This document shows, in pieces, positions 1-10,799 of a DNA stretch of 64,000 bases. The stretch comes from Capitulum mitella (Eukaryota > Arthropoda > Thecostraca > Pollicipedomorpha > Pollicipedidae). How positions within the stretch are numbered: the first letter of the stretch is position 1; every line of letters starts with the position of its first letter. Where the stretch lies: contig CP099854.1 in the NCBI GenBank assembly GCA_030062745.1, positions 9,140,014 through 9,204,013 on the forward strand, given 5' to 3'. The position numbers and the translations under genes were made by a program. Under the pieces are notes generated by a model. It saw only the letters and a program-made list of their open reading frames with translations. It was not told the DNA's origin and ran no database searches.

Positions 1-129
1 ATAGTTCCTGTCATGGGAAAGGTCGTCGAGGAAGGCCGTTCAGCGCCAGCTCTATCATCTCCTTTCATTTAACCGTCCTTTGACACATTCCCATCCGACC
101 TATTCATTCCACTGAGTCTGTCCTCCTCT

Positions 130-1041
130 CGGTCACTGACCAAATCCTGGTCGAGGGCGAAATCTCGCTGTTGTTTTTTATTGGCCTTTCGAAATGTTTC
201 GATGTGATAGACCACTCTCTTCTTTTGCCAAAATTGCAGCTCTATGGCATCGATACTTCTTGGTCACTTCGTACCTTTCATGGCACACTTAAAGTCAGCG
301 TTACTGACAAACGGGACAAACAGCTCTTTTCGGAATATTTTTCTAAATCACATTGGAGTCTTCCGGGGATCCTCCCTTGGGCCCCTTTTGCACAACAATT
401 TTTCTAACGATATCCGTCTTTTCTCAGCCGGTGCTGACGTCATTCAGTGTGCTGACGACGCCCAGGTGTTCGTCAGCGGCAAAAACGCAGCCCTTGCCAA
501 TCTTTTTCTCGCATGGAAAATTCTTTGGACCCACTTGGTTTTTGGTTTGACACAGATTTTCTCTAGATGAATCCTCAGAAAAAGCAGACCGTGCTTTTCG
601 GCAGTCATCGAAATCTTTGTCGTATCGTTTTCGACGAAACTGGAATAACATTCATGTAAAAAAGTCGCATCGCCCTCAGCGCTCACGCCAAAAACTTAAG
701 ACTTGACCAAACTAAGACAGCGACCAAAAACTTTGGTCGCTGTCTCACCTGGAACAAACATGTTTCGGCTTTCGCCCGTCGCTGCTTCTAAATGCTGGCC
801 TCCCCCACCCACCTCATACATTACTTTCCGCAGCCGATAGTAACATCTGTCATCTCGGCACTGATTCTTTCGCAGGTCAGATACTGTATTTCCGTTTACG
901 GTAATTGTGCAAAAACCAGCCTTAAAAGGAAAAAAGATACAAACTTTTCGACAAAAATAATCGACCGTTAAAACGAGTTCCATCATGTCTCTGGCCCGCT
1001 GGACAAACCTGAATGGCTTTCATCCAGCGACCTTGCCACTT

Positions 1042-1087
<46 letters not shown>

Positions 1088-1440
1088 CACAAACTTTCAG
1101 CGATCGGGGAGCCGGAGGACCTGGCTGTCAAGTTCGCACGAGGCAATCCTATGCAAAACCGTACAAAAAGACGGAACGAAAAGCTTTACGTTCCCTCTAC
1201 GCATGACTGCGACCAATGCAACCGGACATCGCCTGTTCGGATTTAGAGCTCCTAGACCATATAACACCTGGCCGGGAGCTATCATTGACTGACCAAAGGC
1301 GAGTTTTACGAGTGGTCTTAGGCGTCATCTTGCGTACAAGCGTTGGATGTTCTGAATGTGTCTGAATGTTATATGTCGTGATCTTTTACCCTTCGTTTTG
1401 CGACTCGACCTTTACCTTTCATCCGCACTCTTTCGACCTT
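130..1440 (+). mobile_element. Decayed non-LTR retrotransposon, reverse transcriptase part
   Basis: Broken reading frames across this stretch match the reverse transcriptase of jockey/CR1-type non-LTR elements in the correct order. A block like the conserved F.D region (GLSKCFDVIDHSLL) lies near 182-225, a GSSLGPLL block near 367-390, and a catalytic-loop-like CADDAQVF near 449-472 (first residue of YADD changed to C). Thumb and C-terminal pieces follow: a QILYFRL/VYGNCA-like stretch near 880-910 and a VHKLSAIGEPEDL stretch near 1086-1125. The frame shifts several times and contains stops, so it cannot make a protein. The 5' part is outside the window or lost. The family call is from recognised motifs; the exact clade is uncertain. 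Confidence 0.8.
1046..1084. repeat. (CT)n microsatellite
   Basis: About 19 uninterrupted CT units. It sits inside the reverse transcriptase relic, between two stretches that still read as element protein, so it expanded after the element was inserted. Confidence 0.95.
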
Positions 1441-3414
1441 GATGTGATACTTCGTTCTGTGTGTTTCGCGCCTCTACTGACATATGCACTATTGATTCCG
1501 GAATCGTTTTAGCCTTGTGTTTTTTACGTGGATGATCCCAAGGAAACGCATGATGGTGATAATGATGATGATGATGATGATGATAATGATAATGACAGTG
1601 ATCAAATGTACCGATGTTGGCTAGCTTCATTGGAAGTACGATAAATGATGTTTTTAGCGCCCTTATACTCAAACTACAACAGCATCCCGTGTTGCATGAA
1701 ATATGATTCATAAAGACAACAAATGGCGTCAAAGGTCGATGGCCTGCCGTGACCTCGACCCGAAAACCTTCACTCAAGACGTCACATGAATAGAAATTAT
1801 CATATTTCACGTTTTAACACTCCAAGACGAGCTTTTTCACGGTTCGTCCGTAAAGCGGTACGAAGGGGCATGTACGGGCCGAGAAAGTGTCCAAAGTTGA
1901 TCTTTTCGACCTCATTTGACCTTGGAGATATAGACCTAGGGTCATGAAAATTGTGCTTGTTATGGCTCTACCCTTTCCTTATTTTTTTTTGTACCTAATT
2001 TTTTCCTTTTCCAAGACCGGAGAGAGGCACAAAAATGACCCTTCAGTGCGCCTTAGCGTGAAATCCCCTTCCATTGCGCATGCCAGTGACAAATAATTTA
2101 GGGCAAGGAATAGCGCAAAAAAGAAAGAAAGATCTATGTAAAAACTGCTGGGTTTATTTTCTCGAATCGCAACTGAGACGAATGCTGGCGACCTGTGGCG
2201 TCATTTCATATTGGTAACGGTTTCCAACAAACGCCAGTTGCGACGCCCTGGACTTTTATCCTCTAGTTGCAAACACAACGAGTCCGTCACATTCATTGTT
2301 TTCATTTGCTCTGTTTGTTTTCTTTCTTTGGTTTTGGTTCCTTTGTTGCTTGTTTCACCTGGGTTTCAGTGACTGTCATTCAAGTTTCGAATATGAGGGA
2401 CGAGTGGGAACACATATTTGTGGTGTTAGTATTTTTAGACATTCCCCCCACCTAACTTTTGTTCCGCCAATCGAAATGGGATGCAGTTTGGCACACATCC
2501 CCATTGTTATCAAGCCGATTTCTCTGGAACATTGAAGACGGTGCTTAGAGAACGAAATTTGAATTATTGAGGTTAATTCTTCCAGCAGCTGACGTTCACG
2601 TCCAACACGCGTGATAGCAATGCGGCCCCTGACAGCGTTTCCCAGCACCGTGAGCCTAAAATGTCGGTTTATAAAAACAAAATTTTCTCCCAATGGCTTT
2701 GATTTTGCACCATCATACGTGCAATGAATCAATGGCTGCTCAGGCAAGATATTTTATCGTTTGATTCTTCACTTTTAGGGCGCAGCGACAAAAACTGTTC
2801 TGTTTCACCGTCAACGAAGGATGCATTCCCGCGTTGGTCTTGGACGCTCGCTTTTGACGAGGCTGTGGCAGGGAACGTTGCAACCTGCAGTTGGGTAACG
2901 CTGCCCCTTCGACGCTGATGACGGAGGAATCCACGACGATGCGGTCTCGCCATGAGGTCACTGCGTCCACTCGTCTGCGTCATGTCCACGCCTTCAGTTG
3001 TCACGGCATCTCATACCTTTAGTGTTAAGAAAAGAACCACGCTGCAGTGAAAACACAAAAATACTGAGTATTATATTTCACACGTTATCACATGGAATTC
3101 CATCAGGGAAATACGATGGTCAATGTCGCACTTACATGTACGACTCATGTTTGGAATCCTCCCCTTGCAGTGGGTATGCCTTTGCATCGCTCGCGAAACT
3201 ACGAAATACTTGATAGTCAAGACATTTGGGACATGCGAGAAAGCTCATGGTGACTGCACCGGAATCCGTGCCGAAAAATGTCTGCGAAAAACCACAAACA
3301 AAACCGCATTTAGCACACGGCCTACTTCAGAAACCAAACCAGTTTCCACAAAGTCCCATTACGTCGCTTCGAGTGAGACGTAACCCACCTTCTCATCTCT
3401 TCCCGGACTCGTTT
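1441..3414. other. No gene seen; short ATG/ATA repeat
   Basis: Moderately AT-rich non-coding sequence downstream of the lectin gene. A GAT/AAT trinucleotide tract lies at about 1550-1597. The open frames here are short and resemble no family known to me. No convincing splice-flanked exon was found. The lectin 3' untranslated region should lie just below 3415 on the minus strand, but I found no clear AATAAA close to its stop codon. Confidence 0.6.
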
Positions 3415-4113
3415 TCAATCGGACGATTTGCAGACGGATGGGTACGAACTGTGTCCGTATCTGTCGGACCATTTGTCATCGTCCGGGTCCAAGACGGTGC
3501 CCAGGACCTCATCCATATTTTCATCAGGTTCACCGTCATCCCAGTTGGTAAAGACCCGCTGCTTGTTGTCAGTCCAGAAAAATGATCCGTCGCTGCCTTC
3601 CGGCCCGTGCCTCAGGCCGATATACGCCTTGCTGCTGCCTTCGGCGATAAGCTGCGACACGAACTGGTTCTCCTCAGCGGACAGGATCGAGGCCAGGTGG
3701 GCGTTCATCTGCTGGCAGTTTTGTTCGGCGTCCTCGAAGGTGAGCTCTTCTGTCACGAGTCGGTAGTAGCTGCCGGAGAACTCACTCCAGCTTTCGTCCC
3801 TGCCTCCGTCCGCAGGCTTGGCTGCAGCCTCAGTCGTCGTAGTCCCAGTCGCAGTCCCAGTCGTAGTCCCAGTCGCAGTCTCGGCGTCCGCTAGCAGCTG
3901 GCAGGCGCTGGGCGGTGGCGAGCCGCCGTAGGCGATTCCGGTGCAGGTGGAGTTCCGAACGCATCTGAACCCGCACTGGACGACGCCGTTCGTCAGGACG
4001 GCGCCCAGGACGGGCCTGCCGTGCCCGTCCAGCGGCAGGACCTTCAGCTTCAGAGCGCCGGCCGTCACCAGCAGGACGACGAGCCGCAGGACGTTTACGA
4101 CGGGACGTGCCAT
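3415..4113 (-). CDS. Secreted C-type lectin with PAN-like N-terminus
   Basis: A single uninterrupted 232-residue frame from an ATG (4113) to TGA (3415). Residues 1-20 are a hydrophobic signal peptide. Residues 47-71 carry a compact four-cysteine pattern (C47, C51, C57, C71) like a short PAN/apple module. Residues 79-94 are a Thr/Gly-rich linker. Residues 115-232 are a C-type lectin domain with YYRLVTEELTFEDAEQNC, a YIGLRHG core (WIGL equivalent), EPD at 195-197 and WSD at 215-217. Such proteins bind sugars or other ligands outside the cell, often in immunity. Two of the four usual lectin-domain cysteines are absent: only C133 and C228 remain. EPD and WSD replace the usual EPN/QPD and WND, so calcium-dependent sugar binding is uncertain. 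No intron is needed. Confidence 0.85.
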   Translation of the reverse strand: MARPVVNVLRLVVLLVTAGALKLKVLPLDGHGRPVLGAVLTNGVVQCGFRCVRNSTCTGIAYGGSPPPSACQLLADAETATGTTTGTATGTTTTEAAAKPADGGRDESWSEFSGSYYRLVTEELTFEDAEQNCQQMNAHLASILSAEENQFVSQLIAEGSSKAYIGLRHGPEGSDGSFFWTDNKQRVFTNWDDGEPDENMDEVLGTVLDPDDDKWSDRYGHSSYPSVCKSSD

Positions 4114-4706
4114 GTCTGCTCGCTCCCGGGCTGCGCTGCAAACAAAGGACAGCCCCGGCCGGCCAAGGCAGAACAGCGGGCTGTGTACAAGCCAGCCATG
4201 GACACTGGAATGCTATTGGTGCATGCGCCCAATTGGTCCTGGACAACCATTGTTGTTTTCCACGTTGCCCTGTAGGCACAAAAGTTGCCACAGCTACATT
4301 GAACCAAACCGACGATTTTGTCCCCTCTGCCATGTCGGCAAGAAATCACAGAGCATCGTTGCTTAGGTTTTGTTATCGAATGCATTTTACACATTTGCCC
4401 ACCATGTTGATTTCAGCCAAGCCGGTAGAGGCGCTTCCACCCACCAGTTCACTTTTCAGCTCCTTAGCAGAAACGGCCGCGGTGCTTACACAACAACAGA
4501 ATAGGCTATCTTTTCGACGTCCATCTCTATCACGGCATCCAACGAAAAACCTCTGTGCACGTTACCAAGATAAATGGGCTTGTCTCGCACCTGACGCCGA
4601 CAGCAAAGCAGCGCCAGCGCCTGGCGAAATCACCATCAAGTTAGTTCAAAGTATGAGGGCTGAATAGCAAAGATCTTATGTCTTCTAACGGGCAAAAATC
4701 GTCTGA

Positions 4707-4820
4707 TCAGGTCATCGGGAGGTCATCGGGAGGCAGCAGGCGGCCATTACTGGCGTAGACAATGGTTTTGAGCGGGTCGCCGGTGACGGGGTCCGAATGG
4801 CACCACAACTGGTCTTCATC
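4707..4820 (-). CDS. Candidate orphan terminal exon, unknown product
   Basis: The minus strand reads about 38 codons of varied, protein-like composition (DEDQLWCHSDPVTGDPLKT... ending LLPPDDLPMT) before a TGA at 4707-4709. The segment is GC-rich against AT-rich neighbours. An 11-bp duplication lies at its 3' end (GGTCATCGGGA twice). I do not recognise the family and no strong acceptor is visible upstream, where a TAA closes the frame. It may be a terminal exon of an undetected gene or a pseudogene scrap. Confidence 0.2.
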   Translation of the reverse strand, partial: DEDQLWCHSDPVTGDPLKTIVYASNGRLLPPDDLPMT

Positions 4821-5351
4821 AAGTTACAACTTTAGCTGAACGGGAAAATCGTGCAGCAACATCTAAAAGACAAGTCCTGCTGCCGTCCGCGAGCCACCTG
4901 GCGGACCAGTGGAAAGTTGCAGGTGGCGCTGGTGTACCCAGACAGCGAGCGCTCGACGGCATTCACCCTCGTCGGCCTTCTCAATCTCATCCCGGTAACC
5001 ACGACCCTTACTTCAACAGCGACCCATTCTGACACCATCCAAGTTCCCATTGACTCATCTTTTTTTTAGTTTGAGGAATAACGTCATGGTTTTTAACCCG
5101 ACACTAACTGGGATATTTTACCACCTTTCACTGGCTGGAGGGGGGGGGGCGGGCGTTATCGTTATTGCCTGTCTGGAGAATCAATCGTCTGATTTGTATG
5201 ATTCAAACGGCAATCAATAGCATCAATTTCCGAATATATATATATATATATATATATACATGGATATATAATATATATTGATTTTGGGGTCACGGATGAC
5301 GTCACGGGTCAGGTCAAACACGAAAAGTTGTCATTTCTCCAGTCACCTAAT
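4821..5351. other. Intergenic, with poly-G and (AT)n tracts
   Basis: Contains a short GC-rich patch at 4850-5000 that is open in several frames but not identifiable, a G run near 5141-5150 and an (AT)n tract at about 5233-5259. No gene is supported. Confidence 0.5.
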
Positions 5352-5620
5352 GCAGGGACGTAGCCAGGAAGAGGCCATGGGGGCCATGCCCCCCACGAGT
5401 CAAGCGGCCTGCACTAAATATATAACGATTTCATGCGAATACGGAATAGCGAAAGCATATATATTGCAAAAACAAACATGATATGTATTCCTGTGGGCTA
5501 AAAATGAGACCATTTACGTTAAATTCTTGCTTTTTCTTCTGAACTCCGCCGTATGCCAGTGGCATACGACAAAATCTGACATTTGCCCCCCCTCCGAGGA
5601 AAATGCTGGCTACGTGTCCG
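5352..5620. mobile_element. Short inverted-repeat transposon (MITE), copy 1
   Basis: A 269-bp non-coding element flanked on both sides by ACCTAAT (5345-5351 and 5621-5627), which reads as a target-site duplication. The ends are inverted: the left reads ..GGACGTAGCCAGG and the right reads CTGGCTACGTGTCCG. No open frame for a transposase. A second copy lies at 7868-8128. Confidence 0.8.
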
Positions 5621-5627
5621 ACCTAAT

Positions 5628-6754
5628 AACAATGAAAAGCGGAACGAGACTGAAGTTTGACACGTAATATGTCATTGGCAGTTTAACTGCATGTCCTTAG
5701 CGTCACCTGACCCAAGGTTACGGGAGGTCAGGGTCACGGGTCGGGACAATTTCGGCTTCCGTTGTAATGCATCATGTGATAGGTGTTTCCTGGCCCATGT
5801 GACACGGAGATTCTAAGGAATGAAGTTTTCTTAGAGCCTTAGGCTAAAAAGAAGACCTGAAATGGCCCTAGTCATCCTGCACATGCAACACTGCAACATT
5901 TTATAATTTTGTGTTTGGAGTATGTACCATGAACACGCTAGGGACCTCCATCTGACATCTCTGGATTACCTTACAAGTTAGTTTGTCCATGTTGCACATT
6001 TCCACAGAATGTTGCACAGCATTGCAAAGGGTGATATTTAGACACCGACCATCCAGAACGTCAAACAGACGCCACCACTTTACTCTTTAAGCTGAAAGCT
6101 GTATAAAACCACCAAAGGCCAAGCTACGAAAAAAAATATTCCAATGTTGCAAGAAACTACCTTGTAATTTGCACGTGCAAATTGTTGCAGGAAAATTCCA
6201 TAATCTATCTGACCATCTTAAACACAGTTTATTCAACTGCTTTTCTAAAATGCATTTTCACGGGACCAGGAAAATGAAGAATACATGTTTGACCTAGAAT
6301 TACCTAAAATGAGATCACATGAGCTCTCAGATTACGCTGATATGAAATGTAAGCCACAGCCACTATAAACTGTGCAAGTCCCGACGTACCTACCGGCAGT
6401 ACGGCGGTAAAGTAAAATTGAACGTCAAATCGCGAAACATGGTCGTCTTTATGATGCTATTAAGGCCTGACCTAAGACGACGTCGTTTCCAATAAAATGC
6501 CGGTATGTGCCACATTGATGTAAAGAAACGTACCGAAAGCTTTACGACGCTCTGTTTGTTCGTTTGGGGAATATCTAAAAAGTACGCCAGGGGGTGTTAG
6601 ACGCCCGCCCCAAAGCCAATGGCGGGTTAACCTAGTCTTTGCAATGAGTAGTTTCGGAACTTCTTCCTGGGTACCAGTGTTGCTGATCAAGGGGAAACGA
6701 AGATCAAGGGTTAGCTGTGAATTGCCCACTTTTCTTAAGAGTGGAACCAGGCCA
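5628..6754. other. AT-rich intergenic DNA, no gene seen
   Basis: No family is recognisable on either strand. The longest frame (minus, 6472-6729) has an ordinary composition but no start or splice context that I trust. Confidence 0.5.
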
Positions 6755-7835
6755 CGTTTTTAGGATGTATCTCAGGCGTGTTTTGGTACTATTGAAGGTA
6801 AAAAAGTGTCTGTCAGGAATATCGTTTTCAAGTTAGAACTTAGCCCTTTTCCGCGTTGAGGGGGAGGGGGAAGATTCTGCTCCCTCCTTCGATCTTTCAC
6901 TCGACATTCCCGGGCTTTCCGGAACTGCTTCACAAAACTCGGCAACTTGGCAACATCCAGAGACACAGCTTCGCAACAACTATAACTTGGCAACAGAAAC
7001 GGACGTGGTAACATCCGGGGAATATATGACGCAGCACAGCGTCCTCTGTCTGCGTTTTACTTTTTTGTCAATGTCAGGTCGGGTCACGGAGTCGTACCCT
7101 AACATGCCCGTGCCTGTACCTCACATCAAGTGATGTAGGGTACATCACGTCACGCTATGGCCGTCTGTATCACGTCACGTTATGGCTGTTGTGCGAGGGC
7201 CATAAACATGGCTTCTAGGGCTATAGCCGATTGAGACAATTAGAATCGTTTTCAAATAGCACTGAGTGACCCAGTGACATCCCATGCGACTTTGAGGTCA
7301 CTGATGTCATCAAAGGTCAAAGTTTGTAAGCTGATTTGATGAACATGCGACCATGACGGTTTGTCCTTTTCCATGATCCTGGTGCCGCCAATGACAGCAT
7401 TATACAAACAGTGCAATATTATTTGCTCTTCTTAAACATAACATGACTGGAAGAAGATAAAAAATATATTTTTAACTTTCATTCTAACTCAGTTTTAAGA
7501 CAATATTCCTCCTATTTTGCAAGGGCTATGGACGCCCTTGAATTTTCTGAAAATGCAAAATGTATGAATCATAAGAAAAGACCCATCGATTAGCTCTAGA
7601 TTCATGCCAGTTTCATCGAAATCGGTCGTAAGGGAGCAGAGTATAGCAAATCAAAAGCTACCACACTTTCTGACGTTTTTTTGCTTCCTGTGTTCACCTC
7701 TTTCCGGGCGTTCGAAAAGTTTCTTCATAAAAACGCAGTTTACGTCAAGGCGATTCGATTTTCTTCTGTTACGACCAAATCGGACGAAAAGTTCTCGGGA
7801 TCAGGTGGGAGCGCAGAACACCCTCCCCTCTCATA
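6755..7835 (+). mobile_element. Diverged copy of the TTAA-flanked 1.2-kb element
   Basis: Follows the same order of segments as the better copy at 8147-9353: a CTCAGG..TTTTGG..TTGA(A/G)GGTAAA block, the GGTCGGGTCACGGAG block (about 7078-7092), the block GGTCA..CAAAGGTCA (about 7297-7321), GTGCCGCC, TTTCATCGAAATCGGTCG (7610-7627) and a TTTACGTCA..CGATTCG block. Many small indels separate it from the others and the terminal repeats are gone. A GGGGGAGGGGGAAGATTCTG segment near 6861-6880 matches a fragment near 50050. Confidence 0.65.
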
Positions 7836-7867
7836 CGGCCATGCGCCCTAGCGGTATGGGTGTTGGA

Positions 7868-8128
7868 CAGGCACGTAGCCAAAGGGAACCATGGGGGCAT
7901 GGCCCCTCCTGAGCCAAGTGGTCTGCACTAGATATTTGGCGATTTCGCAGAAATGCGGCATTGTGACCATGTATATGCTTTAAGAACAAACATTATGTGT
8001 TTTCATGTGTGTTGAGTACGAAACCAATTACATAAAATCGCTGCCCTTCCCTATAAATTTTGTCATATGTAAGTGGCATATGACATTTGACGTTTGCCTA
8101 CCCCAGGAAAATTTTGGCCACGTGACTG
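7868..8128. mobile_element. Short inverted-repeat transposon (MITE), copy 2
   Basis: Same family as 5352-5620: CACGTAGCCAAAGG at the left, a CCATGGGGGCATGGCCCC block, a CCAAGTGGTCTGCACTA block, an ATATGTAAGTGGCATATGAC block and GGCCACGTGACTG at the right. About 260 bp and non-coding. I could not find a matching target duplication here. Confidence 0.7.
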
Positions 8129-8146
8129 CTACGGAAATAGCATTAA

Positions 8147-9353
8147 CCCTATTCCCGGCAGGGGGGCTGAATCCGCCCCCTCGGGTTTTTTGCTTGCCAA
8201 TTCCAGGCTTTTTAACGCAGATCCACGAAACTTGGTGACTTTTCCTAGGTATTCTTTCTACGTGCCGTGACAAAATTTCAAAATTCTTTTTTGCTCAGGG
8301 GCGGAGCCAGGTGACGTTTTTGGGAGGCACCTCAGGCCATTTTTGGCCATGTTGAGGGTAAAAATGAAAATGTCTGCCAAAAACAGAGTTTTAAAAATAG
8401 AACTTAAAACTTTATATGGATGTATAGTTAAATAGTTGGGTAATGTGCGGACGTAATTTTGTTTATCTGAGGTCATTTTCCAAGGTCAGGTCAAGGTCAA
8501 AAGTCAAAATTTGTTTTTTCGCTATACTATCGGCGCCGTTTTTTCAAATGCCGAACCCGGAATATATATCACGTAGAAGGGAGCCTTCTACTTGTGTACC
8601 AAGTTTCAGCTTGATACCAGGTCGGGTCACGGAGCTATGACCCAAAATGTCAGTGCGCCTACCCTATATTGCAATAGCCATAAAATGAAATTTTTGAAAT
8701 AGAGTGACTTCAAATGATTGAAAACGTTTACATATAATATTAAATGCACACGAGATCATTCCAAGTGCCCCCAAGGTCACTTGAGGTCATTTAAGGTCAA
8801 AGGTCACAAGTTGATCTGAAAAACGTGTGACCAGGACAGTTCCCCCTTTTTCATGTCCCTGGCACCGCCTATGCTAATATTATACAAACATTGTAATGCA
8901 ATTTGTACTTCTTTAGTATAAGATGACTAGTAGAAGACAAAAAAGGGTGTTTGCCTCTGTTGTTTATTCATTTGTTAAAAAACTAATTCTACTATTTTTA
9001 AAACCCCATGAACGTCCATGAATTTTCTGAAAATTACAGATTTGCGGACCCATGGTAAAAGCCCGATACATAATCTCTCGATTCATGTCAGTTTCATCGA
9101 AATCGGTCGATAAACAACGGAGTTATAAGAAGTCCAAAAGTACCCCCCATTTTGACATATTTGTCCCCCTGTATCCACAAATTTCAAAATTTTGAAAATT
9201 TCTTTTTATAAAAATGTAGTTTACGTCACAGCAAATCGATTGCCGTTTGTTGCGATGAAATCGGACAAGTAGTTCTCGAGATCTCAGGGGGGGGGGCCGA
9301 ATCCACCCCCCTGCCGGGAATCGACCATACCGTCTAGACCTCCGGGAATAGGG
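8147..9353 (+). mobile_element. TTAA-flanked non-autonomous element, copy A
   Basis: A 1207-bp element between TTAA at 8143-8146 and TTAA at 9354-9357. The terminal inverted repeat is CCCTATTCCCGG at the left, with its complement CCGGGAATAGGG at the right. The next-inner sequences at both ends carry ATTC(C)GCCCCC-type blocks. There is no transposase frame. TTAA targets and CCC-starting termini are typical of the piggyBac superfamily; membership is an inference. It lies 1.3 kb upstream of the GST start codon. AGGTCA half-sites cluster at 8470-8506 and 8774-8806. Confidence 0.85.
8774..8806 (+). promoter_or_regulatory. Array of nuclear-receptor half-sites in element A
   Basis: Four perfect AGGTCA hexamers start at 8774, 8784, 8794 and 8801. 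The spacings are 4, 4 and 1 bases, so the array reads as two DR4 repeats followed by a DR1 (AGGTCAAAGGTCA). Such direct repeats are the known binding sites of nuclear receptor dimers containing RXR/USP or HNF4-type proteins. Whether this one is bound is unknown. Confidence 0.45.
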
Positions 9354-9357
9354 TTAA

Positions 9358-10029
9358 GGTGACTTGTTTCTAAGCAGCACCACAGTCTTTATGGTAATGT
9401 TCGTTAAGTTGGCGAGCTTTCCGCTCTACCATATAGGCCTGACTACCACACTTCAGTTATGGGCCGCAACAACCATACTGCTCTTATCAGAACGGAGGTA
9501 TCAGCGCTCCTGGAGGCCTTCTCACAGCAAAAAAAGTGAATGTGTAAGGCCTGAGTTGGTGTCCTGGCTGTACGCGATAAAACCAAGGTAATTTTATCGT
9601 ATGTTCGTAAAGTATAGGTTAAATATTTATGAAATGATGCGGGCTGGCATAGACGCTTTTCGAGATGCCTGCATCTCCAGATTTTATGTCTTGTACCACC
9701 AATGTTATGAACGAGTCAATCGCAACATAAAGAACTCATGCTGCTGGGAACAAGTGACAGTTTCAGATGTTTTATTTCCATGCATCTACATATTAAAAAA
9801 TGAATCCTGAGTTAGGGTGGGGACAGCCTGCTCCCGCTACTGACCTTCTGATGGTACCGCCACTGCATGAGCTACCAGCGCGATGCTGTGATTTTGTTAA
9901 CGTTGCGAACTTAAAACATTTCCGGAAGTAGCCGCTCAAAGTCACACCATCACATGACGTTACGTAACTACTTTTACTTGAAAACCTACACTTTTCCCAG
10001 CACTAATTCTCAGCAGACTGCTGAAAACG
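9358..10029. other. Intergenic between element A and GST promoter region
   Basis: AT-rich, no recognisable coding sequence. Two short plus-strand frames (9364-9591, 9601-9810) have no family resemblance. Confidence 0.5.
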
Positions 10030-10655
10030 TTACGGAAACAACGTTTCTTCCAAGAAAGACCACGAAGAAAGCTTAACTTCTTCTTCCTTCACGAGGCCTC
10101 TGCGCCACCTGTGGTCAGTGTTCCTCCCCAGAGCCCTTCCCTGACTGCGTCCCTGCGCGCGGTGAGCAACGCGCCTGCGCGATGCAACGGTCCCCGTCCC
10201 CTCCCCCTCCCCAAAGGTCAGTCTCTCGCCAGCGCGTGCCGGGCGGTGGCTGCGAGGCAGACACGTGAACGGGAGGGGACACGCAGACGCAGACAGTCTG
10301 TACGCAGACGGGTGAGTGCGCGGGATGCGTTCACCTGTTTTCGTGTCTGATTTTTGCTCGGTGCGCCTCGGCGTCAAGACGGTAGTGGCGTCAGTTTTCG
10401 AAAATCTCCACGGAGATGGCACAGACTTCAAGTTGACCTCCGTCCATTCGACACGACAGTGGGCTCACGTCCTAAATTACGAGGTTCCTCCTCGCTTTTC
10501 TCGCCCTGCCGACCAGTTTCCGCCTCGCTGGCCAACTTCTTGAGCGGAGCCGGCCACAGCGTCAGAGCTGCATTTTGTCACCGGTCACAGAGGTGCGCAC
10601 GGCGCTGTCCATGCCGGCAGCCGGCTGTTGACCGTGCGTGGCGGCAGTTGCAGGG
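10030..10655 (+). promoter_or_regulatory. GC-rich 5' region and likely non-coding first exon of GST
   Basis: The GC content rises sharply here. A strong donor-like GTGAGT follows 10311, and an acceptor-like TTGCAG ends at 10653, two bases before the GST ATG. This suggests a 5' untranslated exon ending at 10311 and a 341-bp first intron. This is inferred from splice signals only. No TATA box is evident. Confidence 0.35.
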
Positions 10656-10799
10656 ATGAGCTGTCTGGATCTGTACGTGATGGGCCTGAGCGCCCCCTGC
10701 CGGAGCGTGATGCTGCTGACCAAGTCCCTCGGGCTGGACGTGAACTTCAAGACGGTGGACCTGAGGAAGGAGGAGCAGATGAACCCGGACTACGTCAAG
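10656..10799 (+). CDS. GST exon 1 (residues 1-48)
   Basis: Begins at the ATG and ends at TACGTCAAG before GTCAGG. Carries the first beta strand and the Ser12 motif. Phase 0 at its end joins to ATGAACCCG in exon 2. Confidence 0.93.

Noticed and set aside
3830-4667. Open frames overlapping the lectin gene on both strands (3830-4333 minus, 4107-4667 plus)
   Set aside because: They overlap the signal peptide and linker of a clear lectin and show no domain of their own.
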